Source: Methanococcoides sp. EBM-47
Lineage (GTDB): Archaea; Halobacteriota; Methanosarcinia; Methanosarcinales; Methanosarcinaceae
Direction: 5' to 3'
DNA: 64,000 nucleotides
NCBI GenBank assembly: GCA_001896725.1
Contig: MPPA01000010.1
Span: 186,001 to 250,000 of the forward strand
Below the pieces are notes generated by a model. It saw only the letters and a list, made by a program, of their open reading frames with translations, had not been told where the DNA came from and did not search any database. Shown one piece after another: positions 1-8,362 of this stretch (positions are counted from its first letter, which is position 1; every line of letters starts with the position of its first letter). The translations under genes and the position numbers were made by a program.

Positions 1-140
1 TAAGCATTCAACAGATCTAAAGATACATCTTTATCAACCGCTGTCATTTTACAGACATGGCCTTTATTTTCAAGTATCCGCATTGCGTTCCTGAAGAAAT
101 GGACCTGAGCAGGATGACCAACATTAAAAAGCACTCTCAT
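1..140 (-). CDS. DUF354 family protein, N-terminal part only
   Basis: Reading the reverse strand from an ATG at 140 gives an open frame that runs off the window start. The protein begins MRVLFNVGHPAQVHFFRN and continues into an alpha/beta pattern. This opening is typical of the DUF354 family, which has a glycosyltransferase-B-like fold and is found in archaeal surface-polysaccharide clusters. A GGTGA ribosome site lies just upstream of the ATG. It follows the methyltransferase with a 32 bp gap, so it is probably the next gene of the same reverse-strand operon. Only about 46 residues are visible, so the family call rests on the N-terminal motif. Confidence 0.7.
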   Translation of the reverse strand, partial: MRVLFNVGHPAQVHFFRNAMRILENKGHVCKMTAVDKDVSLDLLNA

Positions 141-172
141 TTTTTCACCGTTATAAGATTTCTGCATGATGA

Positions 173-850
173 TCAAATATCGTTCTTACTTTTACTTACA
201 ATGAATACTATTGCACAGGGCAATTTCGTTATTTTAGATATGAGAATGTGTATTTTTGTAGATAGATCGGTTATGGCAAAGCGACGTAATATCTTTATAG
301 TGATATGCCTGTCATAAAAATATATTCTTTCAATATTGCTTCCTACACTTTCAAAGAAAGATCTGAGATCTTCAATTTTATGGTTTTTCCAATTCGTTTT
401 CCTGACAAGTCCGGTTAGATTTGAATTATGTATCAGGACCAATATACCTCCTTCATTCAGCATGGATAGATATTTTGTCATTATTGGTTTATTTAGCTCA
501 ATGCCAAAAATTGAGAAGCCTGCCATAAAAATAATATCATATTTTTCAGTGAAATATTTTTCCGGATATCTTCCATCAGCAATAAGGAATGTGACGTCGG
601 AGTTATTTTTCATTTTGTTTTCCTTTGCCTTCTCAATCACACTTTCATCATAATCGAAGGCTGTAACCTTTGCTCCGTATCTTTCAAACAATAAAGAATG
701 ATGTCCTGTCCCGCAGCCAACATCAAGGACACTAGGATCTTTCTTATTAGAGTATTTTATACATTTTTGAATTAGGTACTTATCCTCATCATAATATTTA
801 AATCCCATTTTTACAATAAGTTTAGTTTGGATGCTTTCAATGATCTTCAT
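173..850 (-). CDS. class I SAM-dependent methyltransferase
   Basis: About 225 residues with a Rossmann-type methyltransferase core. Motif I reads VLDVGCGTGHHS, followed by an acidic strand end (VTAFDYDES), a IIFMAGFSIFG motif and a LNEGGILVLIHNSN post-motif. The open frame extends to 919, but the ATG at 850 is preferred because it overlaps the stop of the upstream deacetylase gene in an ATGA arrangement. The substrate cannot be read from sequence. The neighbours (polysaccharide deacetylases, DUF354 protein, glycosyltransferase) suggest methylation of a surface sugar or its lipid carrier. Confidence 0.8.
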   Translation of the reverse strand: MKIIESIQTKLIVKMGFKYYDEDKYLIQKCIKYSNKKDPSVLDVGCGTGHHSLLFERYGAKVTAFDYDESVIEKAKENKMKNNSDVTFLIADGRYPEKYFTEKYDIIFMAGFSIFGIELNKPIMTKYLSMLNEGGILVLIHNSNLTGLVRKTNWKNHKIEDLRSFFESVGSNIERIYFYDRHITIKILRRFAITDLSTKIHILISKITKLPCAIVFIVSKSKNDI

Positions 851-1623
851 CTTCTCATCATCCTCAGTGCTTTCTTTGCGGAATTGAATGCCATGTCCTG
901 GACCCAGAATAAAGCCCACCTGAAAGTGGTCGATGTCCAGCGGTCAGGATGCAGCGTGATGTATAGATTTTCCATCTCGTTGCTCTTTATCAATCGGATA
1001 AGATCATCAGTTGTCTCAGCAACGAACTTTTGCGTACCTCCCGGAATAAAATCTCTCAGGTTGTTCTTTGAGTTCCAGCCCCTTCCAGTGTCAGTAAAAT
1101 AATTAAGGTCTTCTCCGAGTGACAAATACGCTTCACCAATGATCCCAAAATCCTTGAAATCATATCGGTCCCAAAGGTCTCGATTATCATACTTTGATAG
1201 AGAGGCCCCATGCATACTTATGGTTTTCAGGGTACATATACTTCTGAATCTCTGTACTTCTTCCTCGAACATCTTTATCGCCTTTTCATAGTCGCCATTG
1301 GAGTCGCTCAAAGTCTCATAATGATATCCGATCTCATGTCCCATTGCCTCGATCTGTTGTATGATCTCGGGAACATAGATGTTCTTTTTTGCTCTGAAAT
1401 AATAAGTTGCACGTATGCCAAATTCCTTTTCAATGAGCGCCGTTCTCAGTGAAGGGACCGCCTTTCCATCAACATCATGGCGCATCAGAACAAAACGTTC
1501 TGGCAGATCATTACCAGCAGTCAGGTATTGCTCAATGGTTACAGAAGTATAGTTCTCAGCTAAGGCAGCACAGAGCTCACGAAACTTCTCAGTGGTAAAA
1601 TCAAGGTCCTGAAAATTTAACAT
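847..1623 (-). CDS. polysaccharide deacetylase (NodB-like) protein
   Basis: A 258-residue protein with NodB-type features: MRHDVDG carries the catalytic/metal aspartates, HEIGYHYE carries metal-type histidines, and SMHG lies on a later strand. It has no signal peptide, so action on a cytoplasmic lipid-linked sugar is more likely than on a finished polymer. It is clearly paralogous to the N-terminal half of the next upstream gene: both share the patterns MRHD(V/I)D, GHEIGYHYE, DNRDLW and GEAYLS. It overlaps genes on both sides (7 bp upstream, 4 bp downstream), which supports translational coupling. Confidence 0.82.
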   Translation of the reverse strand: MLNFQDLDFTTEKFRELCAALAENYTSVTIEQYLTAGNDLPERFVLMRHDVDGKAVPSLRTALIEKEFGIRATYYFRAKKNIYVPEIIQQIEAMGHEIGYHYETLSDSNGDYEKAIKMFEEEVQRFRSICTLKTISMHGASLSKYDNRDLWDRYDFKDFGIIGEAYLSLGEDLNYFTDTGRGWNSKNNLRDFIPGGTQKFVAETTDDLIRLIKSNEMENLYITLHPDRWTSTTFRWALFWVQDMAFNSAKKALRMMRR

Positions 1624-3326
1624 TCAGAATCACCAGCTGATCTCAAACCATCTACTACGTCCCGCAATGGGACTATATTCACGTCATCTAAGTTCTCTAA
1701 AATATAGCGTATCCTCTGCTCAACAATGTCTCCTTTAATAATCCAATAGAAAGGACGGCCTTTACCAACTTTCGGAAACTCTTCCCTGCTGATATCTATC
1801 GGATGGAAGTAAAATATAGCATGTCCTCTGTTCAAGCTCTGTCTGATGCCTTTAAGGATAAGGTTAGCACCAAGGAACCTCAGCATTGGTCCACCAGATG
1901 TAGGTATTTTTATCCCTACGTCATAATAGGACCAAGGGAATTCAATTAGATCCCCAACAGGGGCAGGTTCAAGGCTGCCCTTTGCCGGGTAATAAGGAAT
2001 TGTTGAAACCGATTTTAAAGAAGAATCTGTTTTATTATACAAAGAATTTACAGCTACTGAAGAATCATACTTAAAGCCCATCTTTCTAAGTGAATCGAGC
2101 ATTTGTCCAGTTATCGCTGCGTTCGGTGCACGGTAACCAATCACTTCTTGTCCGGAGGCCTTTTCCAGTATCTTCTTTGCTTCCATTGTGCTCTGTTCGA
2201 ACTCTTCGATCGTCAGTAAAGGCTTTTTTGTGCTAGTGTTGATACTACACCTGTGATCGGCTCCATGACATGCGATCTCATGACCTCTTGCAGCAATGGA
2301 CTCGACCAATCCAGGATAATGTTGTACGACATCTGCTACTATAAAGAACGTAGCTGTCATGTTAAATTCGTCAAGCATGTCAAGGACCCTTTTTGTAGGT
2401 TCACTTAAATAGTCATATCTTCCTTCCCACTTTTCAAAGAATTCTTTGACATCTTTATAAACTGAGAAATCAGATCCGCAAACTGAAGGGATATGATACC
2501 AATCTTCAATGTCAACCGTTATGGACAAACTACGATTGACATGCAGCCGGTTCTTTCGTCCTGCATACTCTATCAGAATGTTCTTCCCAAAATTAACAGC
2601 ACGGTCCATGGAATAATATGCGCCCCAGGAGAATATATTTGATGACCATCGCTCGGGATGCGTAAGAATATAAAGGTTATTGAGCTCCTTTCTTTCGATG
2701 AGCTTTATCAGATCGTTGGTGTTGCTAATGGTAATCTGCTGAGCATTTCCTGGAATATAATCCCTTATGTTGTCCTTAAGGTCCCAGCATCTGCCGGTAT
2801 CAGAAAAGTAGTTGAGCTCATCTCCTATGGATAGGTATGCTTCGCCCATGATCCCATAATCTTCATAGTTATAGATCTTCCAGAGATCACGGTTATCGAA
2901 ATTTGACAAAGGTCTTCCATGCATACAGATCGTTTTAACATCACATATCTGCCTTAATTTCTCCAGATTATGCCGGAAAAGCTCGATAGCTTTTTCCGGG
3001 TCACCATTGGCTTCGCTCAGCACCTCATAGTGATAACCGATCTCATGACCCATATCTCTGATCTGCCTTATTGTGTTTGTGTGGAATTTACCATGATTGG
3101 ACCTGAAATAATAGGTGGCCTTGATCCCAAGTTCATTTTCTATCTTGGCCGTTTTCAATGCATTTCCAGGAAATCTATCAATATCATGACGCATGATGAT
3201 GAATTTTTCAGAATGGGGTTTTTCAAAATACTCTAATATTGTTATAGTTGCATAATTTCTGGATATTGCTTCGCATATATGGCGAAATCGGGGAAGAGAA
3301 AAATCGAGATTCTCAAGATAAGACAT
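1617..3326 (-). CDS. two-domain polysaccharide deacetylase fusion
   Basis: 569 residues made of two NodB-fold domains. Residues 1-255 match the 258-residue downstream protein along their whole length (MRHDIDR, GHEIGYHYE, CMHG). Residues about 260-569 are a different subtype, beginning SITVDIEDWYH and carrying RGHEIACHGADH and GYRAPN. The second half resembles the deacetylases associated with exosortase-type exopolysaccharide clusters (DUF3473-like C-terminus). Metal-ligand residues appear intact in both halves, so two deacetylation steps could be carried by one chain. No signal peptide is seen. The order of genes suggests duplication of the N-terminal domain gene followed by fusion, or the reverse. 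Confidence 0.82.
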   Translation of the reverse strand: MSYLENLDFSLPRFRHICEAISRNYATITILEYFEKPHSEKFIIMRHDIDRFPGNALKTAKIENELGIKATYYFRSNHGKFHTNTIRQIRDMGHEIGYHYEVLSEANGDPEKAIELFRHNLEKLRQICDVKTICMHGRPLSNFDNRDLWKIYNYEDYGIMGEAYLSIGDELNYFSDTGRCWDLKDNIRDYIPGNAQQITISNTNDLIKLIERKELNNLYILTHPERWSSNIFSWGAYYSMDRAVNFGKNILIEYAGRKNRLHVNRSLSITVDIEDWYHIPSVCGSDFSVYKDVKEFFEKWEGRYDYLSEPTKRVLDMLDEFNMTATFFIVADVVQHYPGLVESIAARGHEIACHGADHRCSINTSTKKPLLTIEEFEQSTMEAKKILEKASGQEVIGYRAPNAAITGQMLDSLRKMGFKYDSSVAVNSLYNKTDSSLKSVSTIPYYPAKGSLEPAPVGDLIEFPWSYYDVGIKIPTSGGPMLRFLGANLILKGIRQSLNRGHAIFYFHPIDISREEFPKVGKGRPFYWIIKGDIVEQRIRYILENLDDVNIVPLRDVVDGLRSAGDSEC

Positions 3327-3485
3327 CAGACATCACCGCTAACAAAGATTTCGCTGATCTTGATATTTTTACATACAGGCCTGATATGACCGTCTTGCGA
3401 CCAGCTGCTTGGGAATATATTTACCATTTGACCGGAATGATATGTTTTAGGTATTATCATCTCTATTTTCTAATTAACAGATAAG

Positions 3486-5063
3486 TTAGTTCCAGGCCAC
3501 ACTCCGAAAATCGGTTTCACTATCTCGCATGGATTTGTCAGATTCCTGCATATCGAACAGCATAGCAAACAAAGTGAACTGTATTCCAGTTATCAGCAAT
3601 AGAGCGTCCAGCAATGGAGAGTTCGGAGACACTGGCCAGCCAATGAACAGTTTGGCGGCAAAAATGTAAGCTCCAAAGAGCAGACCAATAGGCACTAGTA
3701 TCATTCCCAGAGTATAGAAGAACACCAGAGGATGGAAGCTCAATATCATGTACTTCATCTTAAGGCGCCACAGGAATTTCCTGAAAAGCATAACGGAGAC
3801 ATGGAACATGAATTTAGTATATTTAATAGAGGATTTTTCCTGGCCGTAGCGGGCAGGCATTGTAATATCTATAGTGCGGAAACCAAATGTGTTAAGTTTG
3901 ACAAGCATATCATTGCAATACCCATAATAAGTAAAGAGGGTATCTATATCAATGCCAGAGAGGGCTTTTCGGGAGATGGCAGTATAACCGTTCTGAGGGT
4001 CCATAATATGCCAGTATCCACTGCTGATCTTATTGATCATTGTCAGAATAGAATTACCAAATAGACGCCATTTGCTCATGCCGCCCCTGAACTCCTTGCT
4101 GAGGAGACGATTACCTTTGGTGTAATCCGCTTTGCCCTGAATGATCGGCATGAGAAGTTTGGGAAGCTGGTCTGGGTTCATCTGATTATCCCCACCCATG
4201 ACCACAATGAGGTCCATATTCTCTTTCAGGGCGCGTTTGTACCCATGCAGAATAGCTGCACCAACGCCCTGATTTATCTCATGTGTGATCACATGTAATC
4301 TTGGATCTTTAATGGATTCCAGCACCTGTGCAGTTGAGTCGATGCTTGCATCATTGATCACAAATATCCTGGAAACGTATGGGGGAATACCTTCAACAGT
4401 GGCTCTTATAAGTTTTTCTTCGTTGTAGGCAGGAATGACCACACCGATTTTGTGTTCATGTAGAACAGCATTCTCGGCACTGACGAAAATGGATACTTCC
4501 ACTCCTTTTACATCAAGCCCTGCATCTTGTACGTCTTTAAGCAGAGAATATTCGACCGGAACTTGTGTTCCATCGAATTTAAGAACATCAAAGGTATTGG
4601 ATGAAAAAGCACTGAATCCGGCATATCTGCTTTCCGAAATGTAAAATGTATCTTCTACAATGGTCTGTTGTCCTTTTCCATTTTTATCGATGAGGACCAC
4701 AGGCATAGACTCATGACCTTTTAACTCGCCTGTGACAACATCAGATTGTAACCAGAAGATAGGTTCCAGGAGTTTAGGGATCTCATCGGGATTATGGCAT
4801 CCGTTTGGATAGAGCGTTACAATGATCTTTGGCTTAAGTTTGTAAGCCTCCTGAAAACCTGTTCTTAGAGCCTCAGCCTTGCCAAGGAACTTATCGTGGC
4901 GGACGAGATTGACATCATCCATACTGGTAGCAATGAACGCTGTGGCATCATCACTAAAATCATCCACAACTATGATCTCATCAACATAAGATCTTGCTTT
5001 TTTTATGATATCCCTTAGATACACCTCTTCATTATGAGCAGGAATTACAGCTACTATGGTCAA
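3486..5063 (-). CDS. tandem GT2 glycosyltransferase with a degenerate first domain
   Basis: 525 residues. Residues 1-200 form one family-2 glycosyltransferase domain (IPAHNEE, VDDFSDDA) and residues about 207-430 a second (VIPAYNEEKLIRA, INDASIDST, MGGDNQMNPDQLP). The C-terminus has two membrane spans near residues 445-475 and 485-505. The second domain matches dolichol/polyprenyl-phosphate mannosyltransferase-like enzymes. In the first domain the segment aligned with the metal-binding GGDNQ reads LYPNGCHNPDEIP, so the acidic metal ligand is missing and this half is probably not catalytic. It lies upstream of the deacetylase genes in the same orientation and is likely part of surface glycan assembly. 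Confidence 0.85.
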   Translation of the reverse strand: MTIVAVIPAHNEEVYLRDIIKKARSYVDEIIVVDDFSDDATAFIATSMDDVNLVRHDKFLGKAEALRTGFQEAYKLKPKIIVTLYPNGCHNPDEIPKLLEPIFWLQSDVVTGELKGHESMPVVLIDKNGKGQQTIVEDTFYISESRYAGFSAFSSNTFDVLKFDGTQVPVEYSLLKDVQDAGLDVKGVEVSIFVSAENAVLHEHKIGVVIPAYNEEKLIRATVEGIPPYVSRIFVINDASIDSTAQVLESIKDPRLHVITHEINQGVGAAILHGYKRALKENMDLIVVMGGDNQMNPDQLPKLLMPIIQGKADYTKGNRLLSKEFRGGMSKWRLFGNSILTMINKISSGYWHIMDPQNGYTAISRKALSGIDIDTLFTYYGYCNDMLVKLNTFGFRTIDITMPARYGQEKSSIKYTKFMFHVSVMLFRKFLWRLKMKYMILSFHPLVFFYTLGMILVPIGLLFGAYIFAAKLFIGWPVSPNSPLLDALLLITGIQFTLFAMLFDMQESDKSMRDSETDFRSVAWN

Positions 5064-5498
5064 CTATTTAGCCCCCGCATTAAAAGCCGGAAGGTGGCGT
5101 ACTTATCGTAAACCTCACATTCGCTTAGTATCGCTATGTGCATATTTATCTACATATATATACCTGCAAAGCAATATAAATGTTTCTTTATATTTAAACC
5201 ATATTTTAGAGGTAATCAAACTGGCTCCTTAGATCTCTATTCTAATGTAATGTACATTTTTAGAATAGTCCAAAATGAATTCTTAAGTTTAACCTTATCT
5301 TACAATTCAGTAGGCATCAATAGTTAATAAGAAACGAAATTGAGCCGGTCATCGTATCTTTTATATGCCACGTACTTTTTCGCATTCTCCTTTTTTCTTG
5401 TTATTGTCGAGGATTTCTATTGAGCCCGAATATTAGACAATATTTAAATTCATTGAAAGCGAATAATAGATTACTTCAAAGCAAACGGAGGATTTTTC
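5064..5498. other. intergenic region between divergent genes
   Basis: About 435 bases without a credible gene. It is AT-rich and divergent between the glycosyltransferase and the small membrane protein gene. It holds a TATA-like AATATTTAAATT near 5440-5451, about 50 bases before the forward gene, and the nested inverted repeat at 5237-5268. Short reading frames here have no ribosome site or recognisable composition. Confidence 0.6.
5237..5268. repeat. nested inverted repeat
   Basis: CTATTCTAA at 5237-5245 pairs perfectly with TTAGAATAG at 5260-5268. The 14-base loop itself contains the palindrome AATGTACATT at 5249-5258. It lies in the divergent intergenic region and could be an operator or an RNA hairpin. 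Confidence 0.5.
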
Positions 5499-5726
5499 AT
5501 GAAACAAGAAGTAGTTGAACAATTAGCTGCGCTTATAACTGCAGCATTTGGATTGGTAGCGGCCCTGGCATGGAACGATGCAATAAAGTCGTTATTTGCA
5601 GAGGGAGGAGCACTGTATTTCCTTGCTTCATGGGGTATATGGGCATATGCACTGTTTGTAACTGTCCTTGCCGTTGTAATGACCATCTGGATAGGGGGAC
5701 TTGCAGAAAAGTCAAAAAATGAGTGA
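5499..5726 (+). CDS. small membrane protein, DUF5654-like
   Basis: 75 residues with two hydrophobic segments (about residues 8-25 and 40-66) separated by a short NDAIKSLFAEGG stretch. The pattern ALAWNDAIKSLF is characteristic of the small DUF5654 membrane proteins common in methanogens, whose function is unknown. A GGAGG site at 5487-5491 sits at good distance from the ATG, and a TATA-like element lies near 5440. It stands alone with no neighbour within 400 bases on either side. Confidence 0.75.
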   Translation: MKQEVVEQLAALITAAFGLVAALAWNDAIKSLFAEGGALYFLASWGIWAYALFVTVLAVVMTIWIGGLAEKSKNE

Positions 5727-6236
5727 GAGATCTATTTAGATGAGGTCGTGATCAATATTTATTTGTTCTCTTCAACATAGTATGGGTGATCACAGCAGGA
5801 TCGCTGGTCCACTATAAAAGAACATTTCGCTGTATACCAGATATCTGCTGGATTTAAGGATTCATATCACATAAATATAGCTATCCTGGCTGCCAAGATA
5901 TGTTCACTAAGTCAGGCATCATATGAATTCCAGATCCTTTATAGACCTGCCCGCTCAATGTTGCAGAGATATTTTTTAATGAACTTCCCTTAGTACTAAG
6001 AAATACTTTGTAGCTGCTGGAGATAAACCCTCTGTAAGACTGGGGCGGCCATAAAGGGTTACTATCTGGCATTTCATCAGTGGCCGGTATAAGAAGAGTA
6101 TCTTGATCTTTAATATTTTTTTCTTAAAAGGACCGTTGTTCCAAGTACAAACAATAGAATAAAAAAACACAATATATACATATTATACCATAATTTAATT
6201 ATATTTTAAATTATATGTTATAGCTATCGATTTTAT
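5727..6236. other. intergenic region
   Basis: About 510 bases with no gene I can support. Reverse-strand frames of 63-64 codons overlap each other and lack ribosome sites. The last 60 bases are very AT-rich and include TATTTTAAATTATATG ending at about 6215, a likely promoter for the cupin gene. Confidence 0.5.
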
Positions 6237-6659
6237 ATGTATGTAAACCCTACTAAGGGCATGAAAGGATTTAGCATTAATATAGAAGATGCCACCGTGG
6301 AAAATAGCAATTTCCGCAAAGTACTCTACACTTCAAAGCACAGCCAGTTGGTACTCATGAGCCTCAGACCTCTGGAGGATATCGGCATGGAAGTACATGA
6401 GGAAAACGACCAGTTCTTCCGTTTTGAGAGCGGACAGGGAAAATGTATAATTGACGGTAATGAGCATGAAGTTAGTGATGGGGTCGCAGTAGTAGTGCCG
6501 GCAGGTGCACAACATAATGTCATCAATACCTCGGAAACAGAAGAACTGAAGCTCTATACGATCTATTCACCGGCACATCATAAGGATGGGATCATCCGTA
6601 CCACAAAGAAAGAAGCTGAAGCCAATGAAGCGGACTTTGACGGAGTAACAACGGAATAA
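6237..6659 (+). CDS. cupin-domain protein
   Basis: 140 residues with a single cupin barrel. Cupin motif 1 is visible around MEVHEENDQFFRFESGQGKC (residues 50-70) and motif 2 around VPAGAQHNVINTS (residues 90-103), with conserved His/Glu residues that could bind a metal. Such small cupins are often sugar isomerases, dioxygenases or sensors, and the sequence does not decide. No Shine-Dalgarno lies before the ATG while a TATA-like element ends about 22 bases upstream, so the mRNA may be leaderless. Confidence 0.85.
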   Translation: MYVNPTKGMKGFSINIEDATVENSNFRKVLYTSKHSQLVLMSLRPLEDIGMEVHEENDQFFRFESGQGKCIIDGNEHEVSDGVAVVVPAGAQHNVINTSETEELKLYTIYSPAHHKDGIIRTTKKEAEANEADFDGVTTE

Positions 6660-6756
6660 GAACAAAAATTTTAAAAAAGGCGATGTTTGAGGACACCGTT
6701 AGAAACTATTTACAAACGGTCTGAGAACAACAGGTCATGAAGTATTCTCCGTAGGT

Positions 6757-6802
6757 GGATATTCATCTGTGGCTAACATCAGATGAAATATATCCTCTTT
6801 TT
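6757..6802 (+). terminator. putative hairpin terminator downstream of the cupin gene
   Basis: GGATATTCATCTG at 6757-6769 can pair with CAGATGAAATATATCC at 6780-6795, with a 3-base bulge. TCTTTTT follows at 6796-6802. It lies about 100 bases after the cupin stop codon. Confidence 0.5.
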
Positions 6803-7285
6803 GTAAAAAAAAGTTCCAGCAGCGTATCTAATGGCTCAAACATAAATCAAGAACAAGATACGAGACCCGCATAAAGGCTACATTCATTTTCACAGACTAT
6901 TTCAAAAAAAACACTCAAAACACTTGCGTTTTTTAACATGCCATGAGTATGTAATATCTAACTATCCTTTAAGAAACTATAATAAGTCTTTTATGCCTAC
7001 TTATTGGTTTTCCGGACCTTCTATGCAACCTGTAATCAGAACAAAGAGAATGCCATTGATGACCTTACGGTCATCAGCTCTCTTTCTTCCAGTAATTGTC
7101 TGTGATGATAATTATAGGTCCATGAACTTCCATTGTTCATCAGAGTATTCTCTGGAATCCATTTTATCCCTATCTAATTCAAAAAGATAATATTCATAGC
7201 TTTGATATAAAGCCCATGCAGTATCCAATCATCTTAGAGGGTCCCAACCGAAAATCCTATCTGATAATATACGGTATGGATTACA
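6803..7285. other. intergenic region with a stable small hairpin
   Basis: No supportable gene. An 88-codon frame at 6924-7190 has no ribosome site and a composition (Phe, Ser, Arg rich) unlike neighbouring proteins. The region contains the perfect hairpin at 7057-7076 described separately and leads into the NMD3 gene. Confidence 0.5.
7057..7076. repeat. perfect 8-bp hairpin with a GNRA-type loop on the minus strand
   Basis: TGATGACC at 7057-7064 and GGTCATCA at 7069-7076 are perfect inverted repeats with a four-base loop. On the reverse strand the loop reads GTAA, which would be a GNRA tetraloop in RNA. No T-run follows on the reverse strand. Confidence 0.45.
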
Positions 7286-8350
7286 ATGACCACTACTATC
7301 TGCCCTAAGTGCGGAAAAGACACTACTATATTACTAAGTGGTGTATGCAAAGAATGTTTTTTTCAGAATTTTGTTCTGGCCCAGCTACCTCAGGTACTAC
7401 AGGCAAGGTTATGCCCTACCTGTGGAGCACGTTTTACCCGCGGCAGATGGACAGATGAATACGACATTGAAGCTGTGGTCATGAAAACCATCGAGGATGA
7501 ACTCTCGATACATGAAGCTGCAGATGATATTGAGGTATGCATATCTCCCAGACAGCTAACCCCACACATGTACACAGCAGAAGTGGAAGTGGGTGCAGCA
7601 GTTCAGGGAGAATGGATTAATGCAAATCTCTTTACCGAAATAAGGATAATACGTGAATCATGTGAGATGTGCAGCCGGGTTTCTGGAGGTTATTTCGAAG
7701 GTATCCTCCAGATAAGGGCTACCGAAAGAACACCTACAGATAGTGAATTTGAAACATGCCTCAGGATTGCAGATATGACCATTAACAGGATGCGTGCCAA
7801 AGGTGATCGCCTGGCGTTCATTACTGAAACAATCAGATCAAAGGAGGGACTGGACCTCTACATCGGATCGGTCGGTTCAGGCAGACATATTTGTAAAACC
7901 ATTATAGAAGAGTTGGGCGGTACGTTCACTGAATCTCCTTCCCTGTTCGGTCAGAAAGATGGCAGAGAGATCTACAGAATAACCTTTTCCATGAGATTGC
8001 CACGCTTTACACCTGGTGATATCATAAGTATCAGAAATAAAAAAATTATGGTCAAACATATGGAAAAAAAGCTAACTGGAACTGATCTTGCAGACGGTTC
8101 ACGTTTCATAGCTACCGAAGATGAAATTTCACTGGCTAAACATGTAGGGAATATTAGGGATGCTGTTAGTGCTGTGCTTGTTTCTGAGGAAGAACATGAA
8201 CTTATGATACTGGACCCTTTCACTTTTAGGACCGTTAATGTGAAAAAACCTTTAGTATTTTCAATCACCGGGGATAAAGAGATCCTGGTGATAAGGATAG
8301 AAGATACATTATTCCCCTTACCGCTTGAAAAGAGAAAGAACGATGACTGA
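7286..8350 (+). CDS. NMD3-family 60S/50S ribosome-associated protein
   Basis: 354 residues. The N-terminus carries two zinc-binding pairs, CPKCGK (residues 5-10) and CKECFF, followed by LCPTCGARF and, later, CEMCSR. This is the signature of the archaeal homologue of eukaryotic NMD3, the large-subunit export adaptor. Archaea lack nuclear export, so a role in large-subunit maturation or surveillance is the usual inference. The start is the ATG at 7286. It leads a forward run with the ATP-grasp, TFE and HD genes. Confidence 0.88.
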   Translation: MTTTICPKCGKDTTILLSGVCKECFFQNFVLAQLPQVLQARLCPTCGARFTRGRWTDEYDIEAVVMKTIEDELSIHEAADDIEVCISPRQLTPHMYTAEVEVGAAVQGEWINANLFTEIRIIRESCEMCSRVSGGYFEGILQIRATERTPTDSEFETCLRIADMTINRMRAKGDRLAFITETIRSKEGLDLYIGSVGSGRHICKTIIEELGGTFTESPSLFGQKDGREIYRITFSMRLPRFTPGDIISIRNKKIMVKHMEKKLTGTDLADGSRFIATEDEISLAKHVGNIRDAVSAVLVSEEEHELMILDPFTFRTVNVKKPLVFSITGDKEILVIRIEDTLFPLPLEKRKNDD

Positions 8351-8362
8351 AGGACTGATCTA

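Noticed and set aside
57-317. Forward 86-codon frame at the window start
   Set aside because: It overlaps the DUF354 and methyltransferase genes on the opposite strand, has no ribosome site and shows no protein-like pattern.
5881-6170. Two overlapping reverse frames of 63-64 codons
   Set aside because: They occupy different frames of the same bases, lack ribosome sites and show no known motif. A remnant gene cannot be excluded.
6924-7190. 88-codon forward frame before NMD3
   Set aside because: The frame has no ribosome site, its composition is unusual, and it crosses the perfect hairpin at 7057-7076.
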